A stretch of 64,000 nucleotides of DNA from Anomaloglossus baeobatrachus (lineage: Eukaryota; Chordata; Amphibia; Anura; Aromobatidae). The notes under the pieces were generated by a model. It had not been told where the DNA came from, did no database searches, and saw only the letters and a program-made list of their open reading frames with translations. The position numbers and the translations under genes were made by a program. The stretch spans positions 126,575,081 through 126,639,080 of the forward strand of contig NC_134364.1 of assembly GCF_048569485.1 (NCBI RefSeq), given 5' to 3'. Below, one piece after another: positions 61,036 to 64,000 of the stretch. Position 1 is the stretch's first letter. Each line of letters opens with the position of its first letter.

Positions 61036-63534
61036 TTACAAAAATGCTGCCATATCATTACGGTCGTTAAGGCCTAAAGGGCCCATTGCTCTAGTTTTAA
61101 TTATAAGGCTAGTTTCACACTTGCGTTGGACGGGATCCGTAGCATTGCATTGTGTGACGCATGCAACGGATGCGTTGCATATAGTGGCACAATGCAATGC
61201 TACGGATCGTACAAAATATCGCAATGTGCCTGGTGATCAGCTGATCACTCCCCGAAGCCGGCCGCCGGGTGATCAGCTGATCACTCAGAGTAGCTGGCCG
61301 CTGGGTGATCACCGACAATGTGTGCGGGGGGCGGGGGGCGGTGTGCGAAGTAGGTGGAGCCGAGCGGGGCCATGGTGAGGATGTCAGTGCCGCGGGGACT
61401 GCATCGCTGGGGGATAGGTGAGTGTGTGTGCGCGCGATTGTGTGTGTGTGTATGTGTATATACATATGGAGTGCGGGAGGGGGCGGAGCCGAGCGGCGAA
61501 GTGTCGGGCTCACGGCACACGTAACCAGGGTTCCTTGGTTACCCGGTGTGTACCCTGGTTACGGGTGGAGGGAGCCAGAGAGAGCATGCGCAGTGGAATC
61601 CAGAGAATTCCGCTGCTCAAAAAAAAGTTACATGCTGCGTTCCTTCCGCCCAACGCAGCGTCAAAATAACAACGCTGCGTCGTCCAGCGGATGCAACGCA
61701 GACACTTGCGTTACAGTGCGTTGTCCATACAAGTCTATGGAGAATAGCGCAGTGCGTTAACGGACTGCGCTATTCTCCATAGTGACGGACTCCGCTGAAC
61801 GCAAGTGTGAAACTAGCCTAAGACGTGCTTCCTTTTGTAATAGCACTTTATGAGGGTCTCCTCCTGCACCAGAAGGAGAGACTCTTAAGACCCCTGCAAA
61901 CCTCAGGGTCTCTGGATTTCCAGCATGGTGTTCTCCTATGTGCTGGATCAGCCTTGGAGAGCCAGCACCAGAGAGAATAGAATTAAAGTGTTCACGGAAA
62001 CGCACGTATAACCAGCGGATGGTTTTCCCGATGTAGAACCGTAAACATGGACAAAAGATAACGTACACAACGTTTTTTGTTTTACATGAGATAAAGTCTG
62101 CCACATCGAGACTGACATCTCCGATACGTAGCGTTTTATCTATTAGGTGGAAGGAGCAAAAATTACAACTTCCACACTTGAAATTGCCTACCAGTGGAGT
62201 TTTTTGTAACCATGTGCTTTTTTGGTCCTTCCATCTATTGCATACTAAGATGTCTCCTAAATTTTTGCTTCTTTTATACGTGACTAAAGGGCCTAGTGCC
62301 ACCCTGTGTTTGAGATCTGAATATTTTCTAAAACATGCCAGTGTTCTTATACTGTCTTTTATCTGGTTGTCCATAGGACCAAATTTGAAACTAAATAGAA
62401 CATTTCTATCATTAGGACCTTTTTTACTCTTATCCCTGTTATTGGTACTCGTGATAGTTTTTTTATCAGGCCCTTCTGATCTCGAGAGCGTAGGTAATTT
62501 TGCAGCCTCGATGATAGGGGAGGGGTATCCTCTATCCTTGAGGCGATGCTCAAGCTCCAAAAACAGCCTATCACGGATTTGGCTGTTATTATTAATTCTT
62601 TCAATCCGAAGGAATTGGCTGAAGGGTAGTGATTTTTTTTGAGTGAGGAGGATGATAGCTATTGAAATGTAATAACGTATTTTTTGCTGTGGGTTTTCTG
62701 AAGACCTCACGGGTGAGGAGTCCGCGATTTAAGGTCAATTTTACATCTAAGAACTCCAACTCTGTGTCTCCAAAGACATAAGTGAATTTCATATTATAGA
62801 TGTTATCAGTATTAAGATAGGTCACGAAATTTTGAAACTCTCCCTCGGATCCATCCCATACGATAAAAATATCGTCGACGTATCTTAGGTATTTTTTGAT
62901 ATGTCTTAAAAAAGGGTTTTGCATACTGTAAATCAAGTTGTTTTCTAAGGCCGCGAAGAATAAATTTGCAAAAACGCATGCTACGGGGGTACCCATAGCG
63001 GTACCCTCGCATTGTTTGTACCAATGAGGAATTTGAAGGAATTATTTTTAAGAACTAAATGTAAAGCCTCTTCGATGAAGTCAATAATTTTTTGTTCTAC
63101 TTGCAATTTTGAAAGTAAATCCCTTATTGTTAGAATCCCCAGATCTTGTGGGATCCTAGTATATAAACTCTCGATATCGATAGATGTTAAATGAAAGTTG
63201 TCCTGCCATTCGAAGGTATCTAATACCTCTATAAACATCTTAGTATCCCTTATGAAGGCCGGGATTTTTTCCAATAAGGGGTTTAACAGCCAATCCAGAT
63301 ATGCTGAGATTGGTTCAAAAATGGAGTTGATACAGGACACTATGGGTCGGCCGGGTGGTGTAGTCTTATTTTTATGAATTTTTGGTATGCAATACCAGTG
63401 TGGAGAGGATGGGCGCGAAGGGAGCAATTTTTCTGCTCTGTTTTTTGAGAGAAATCCATCCGTGACTTTTCTGTTCAAAAAACTACGAAGTTTTTCTTTA
63501 TATTGACTTGTGGGGTCAGACAGTAGTTTAGTAT
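61036..63534 (-). mobile_element. Penelope-like retroelement, RT plus GIY-YIG (fossil)
   Basis: A - strand element with a reverse transcriptase (WYCIPKIHKNKTTPPGRPIV at about 63390; YVDDIF at 62882-62865) followed by a GIY-YIG endonuclease (YVIFCPCLRFYIGKT, about 62070-62025), the signature order of Penelope-like elements. The C-terminal GPLGLNDRNDMAAFL continues beyond the inserted element at 61107-61818 and ends at 61036. The 5' end is cut at 63534 by a probable LTR. The coding sequence is broken at a few points. Confidence 0.85.
61107..61818. mobile_element. 712-bp inverted-repeat element (MITE), TAA target duplication
   Basis: Terminal inverted repeats of 21 bases, perfect by eye, starting GGCTAGTTTCACACTTGCGT, flanked by TAA on each side (61104-61106, 61819-61821), which suits a PIF/Harbinger-type insertion. 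Inside are two hairpins: GTAGCATTGCATTGTG paired with CACAATGCAATGCTAC (about 61139-61205), and CTATGGAGAATAGCGCAGT paired with its complement (about 61736-61782). It also has a TG-rich stretch. No transposase. It is inserted 16 codons before the end of the Penelope-like reading frame. Confidence 0.82.
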
Positions 63535-64000
63535 TGTGACGACATGGACTCTCATGGGTTAAAGTTTCTTAAAATCCAGCCAGACAGCATGATAGATTGT
63601 CTATAGATGGGGGAGAAGTCCCTCATTGTTTTTACAAGACTCTTGTTGACTCAATGTAATTGTGTTGGCCACTGAAAGCTAGACATATTGTTCTCCAGAC
63701 ATTTCCAGTAACCATTGTATTGTAGTTGTGTATTGATAATGTAATTACCTTAGTAGCCATTGTCTAGTCGGTGACTCCCAGTTTACATGTACACCCTCAG
63801 TCTTTCTATGCACATCATTTAAATAAACATTATCCATGTAGCTTGAAATTCATCCAATGGGAGAAGCAATCTTGTCCAACCAATCAATGAGAACGCAGTG
63901 TATCGTAAGGGAAGGTTATGGCTATAAAAGGGACTTCTTTAAGCCACCAGGGTTGATGAAGGTTGATGGATGCTGATGGATCCAGTCTAAGCTCTTTGGA
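63535..64000. mobile_element. Probable LTR, cut by the window edge (fossil)
   Basis: Sequence beginning TGTGACGACATGG abruptly replaces the coding sequence of the Penelope-like element at 63535. It has a TATAAAA box (63923-63929) and an AATAAA (63822-63827), as an LTR would. The other end lies outside the window, so the class cannot be confirmed. Confidence 0.4.

Overview
The window is nuclear DNA from a vertebrate, most likely a frog with a large, repeat-rich genome. The host genes have vertebrate exon-intron structure. The interspersed repeats (several Tc1/mariner families, an Ngaro-type tyrosine-recombinase retrotransposon, a Penelope-like element, a Helitron, and small palindromic elements beginning GTAGAGATGA) match what I recall of anuran genomes. 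I cannot name the species.

Two host genes are supported. At the left edge are the last three coding exons (44-4680, + strand) of a DHHC palmitoyltransferase related to ZDHHC3/ZDHHC7, ending in a PDZ-ligand-like tail. Converging on it is a complete adamts4 gene (aggrecanase-1, - strand, ATG at 22208, stop at 11464). It has nine coding exons whose splice phases all agree and give a predicted 849-residue protein. A CTCF-like motif lies between the two genes. Beyond about 23 kb I see no further host coding exon.

The rest is a repeat landscape. By my boundaries about 27 kb, near 40 percent of the window, is minisatellite: at least 15 arrays with units of 15 to 56 bp, several with higher-order duplications. 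Nested mobile elements fill much of the remainder. 25-30 kb holds two Tc1-like elements, one split by a solo LTR and the other carrying a 1.8 kb minisatellite grown from its own transposase sequence. 30.9-35.2 kb is an Ngaro element with identical split direct repeats, sitting inside a large Z-DNA-prone array (29.9-40.3 kb). 41.3-51.2 kb is a run of arrays with a solo LTR and a small insertion. 52.0-53.7 kb is a Tc1-like element with amplified inner binding repeats. 54.8-57.3 kb is a 36-bp array with many one-base length changes, followed by a 200-base gap. 58.0-60.6 kb is a Helitron. 61.0-63.5 kb is a Penelope-like element interrupted by a 712-bp inverted-repeat element and cut by a probable LTR that runs off the right edge.

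The long open frames in the arrays, including about 1,200 codons open in all six frames at 36.6-40.3 kb, come from stop-free repeat units and are not genes. I found no evidence of a new multi-gene system. The most notable observations are the transposase-derived minisatellite, the nesting of elements within arrays, and the Z-DNA-prone array.
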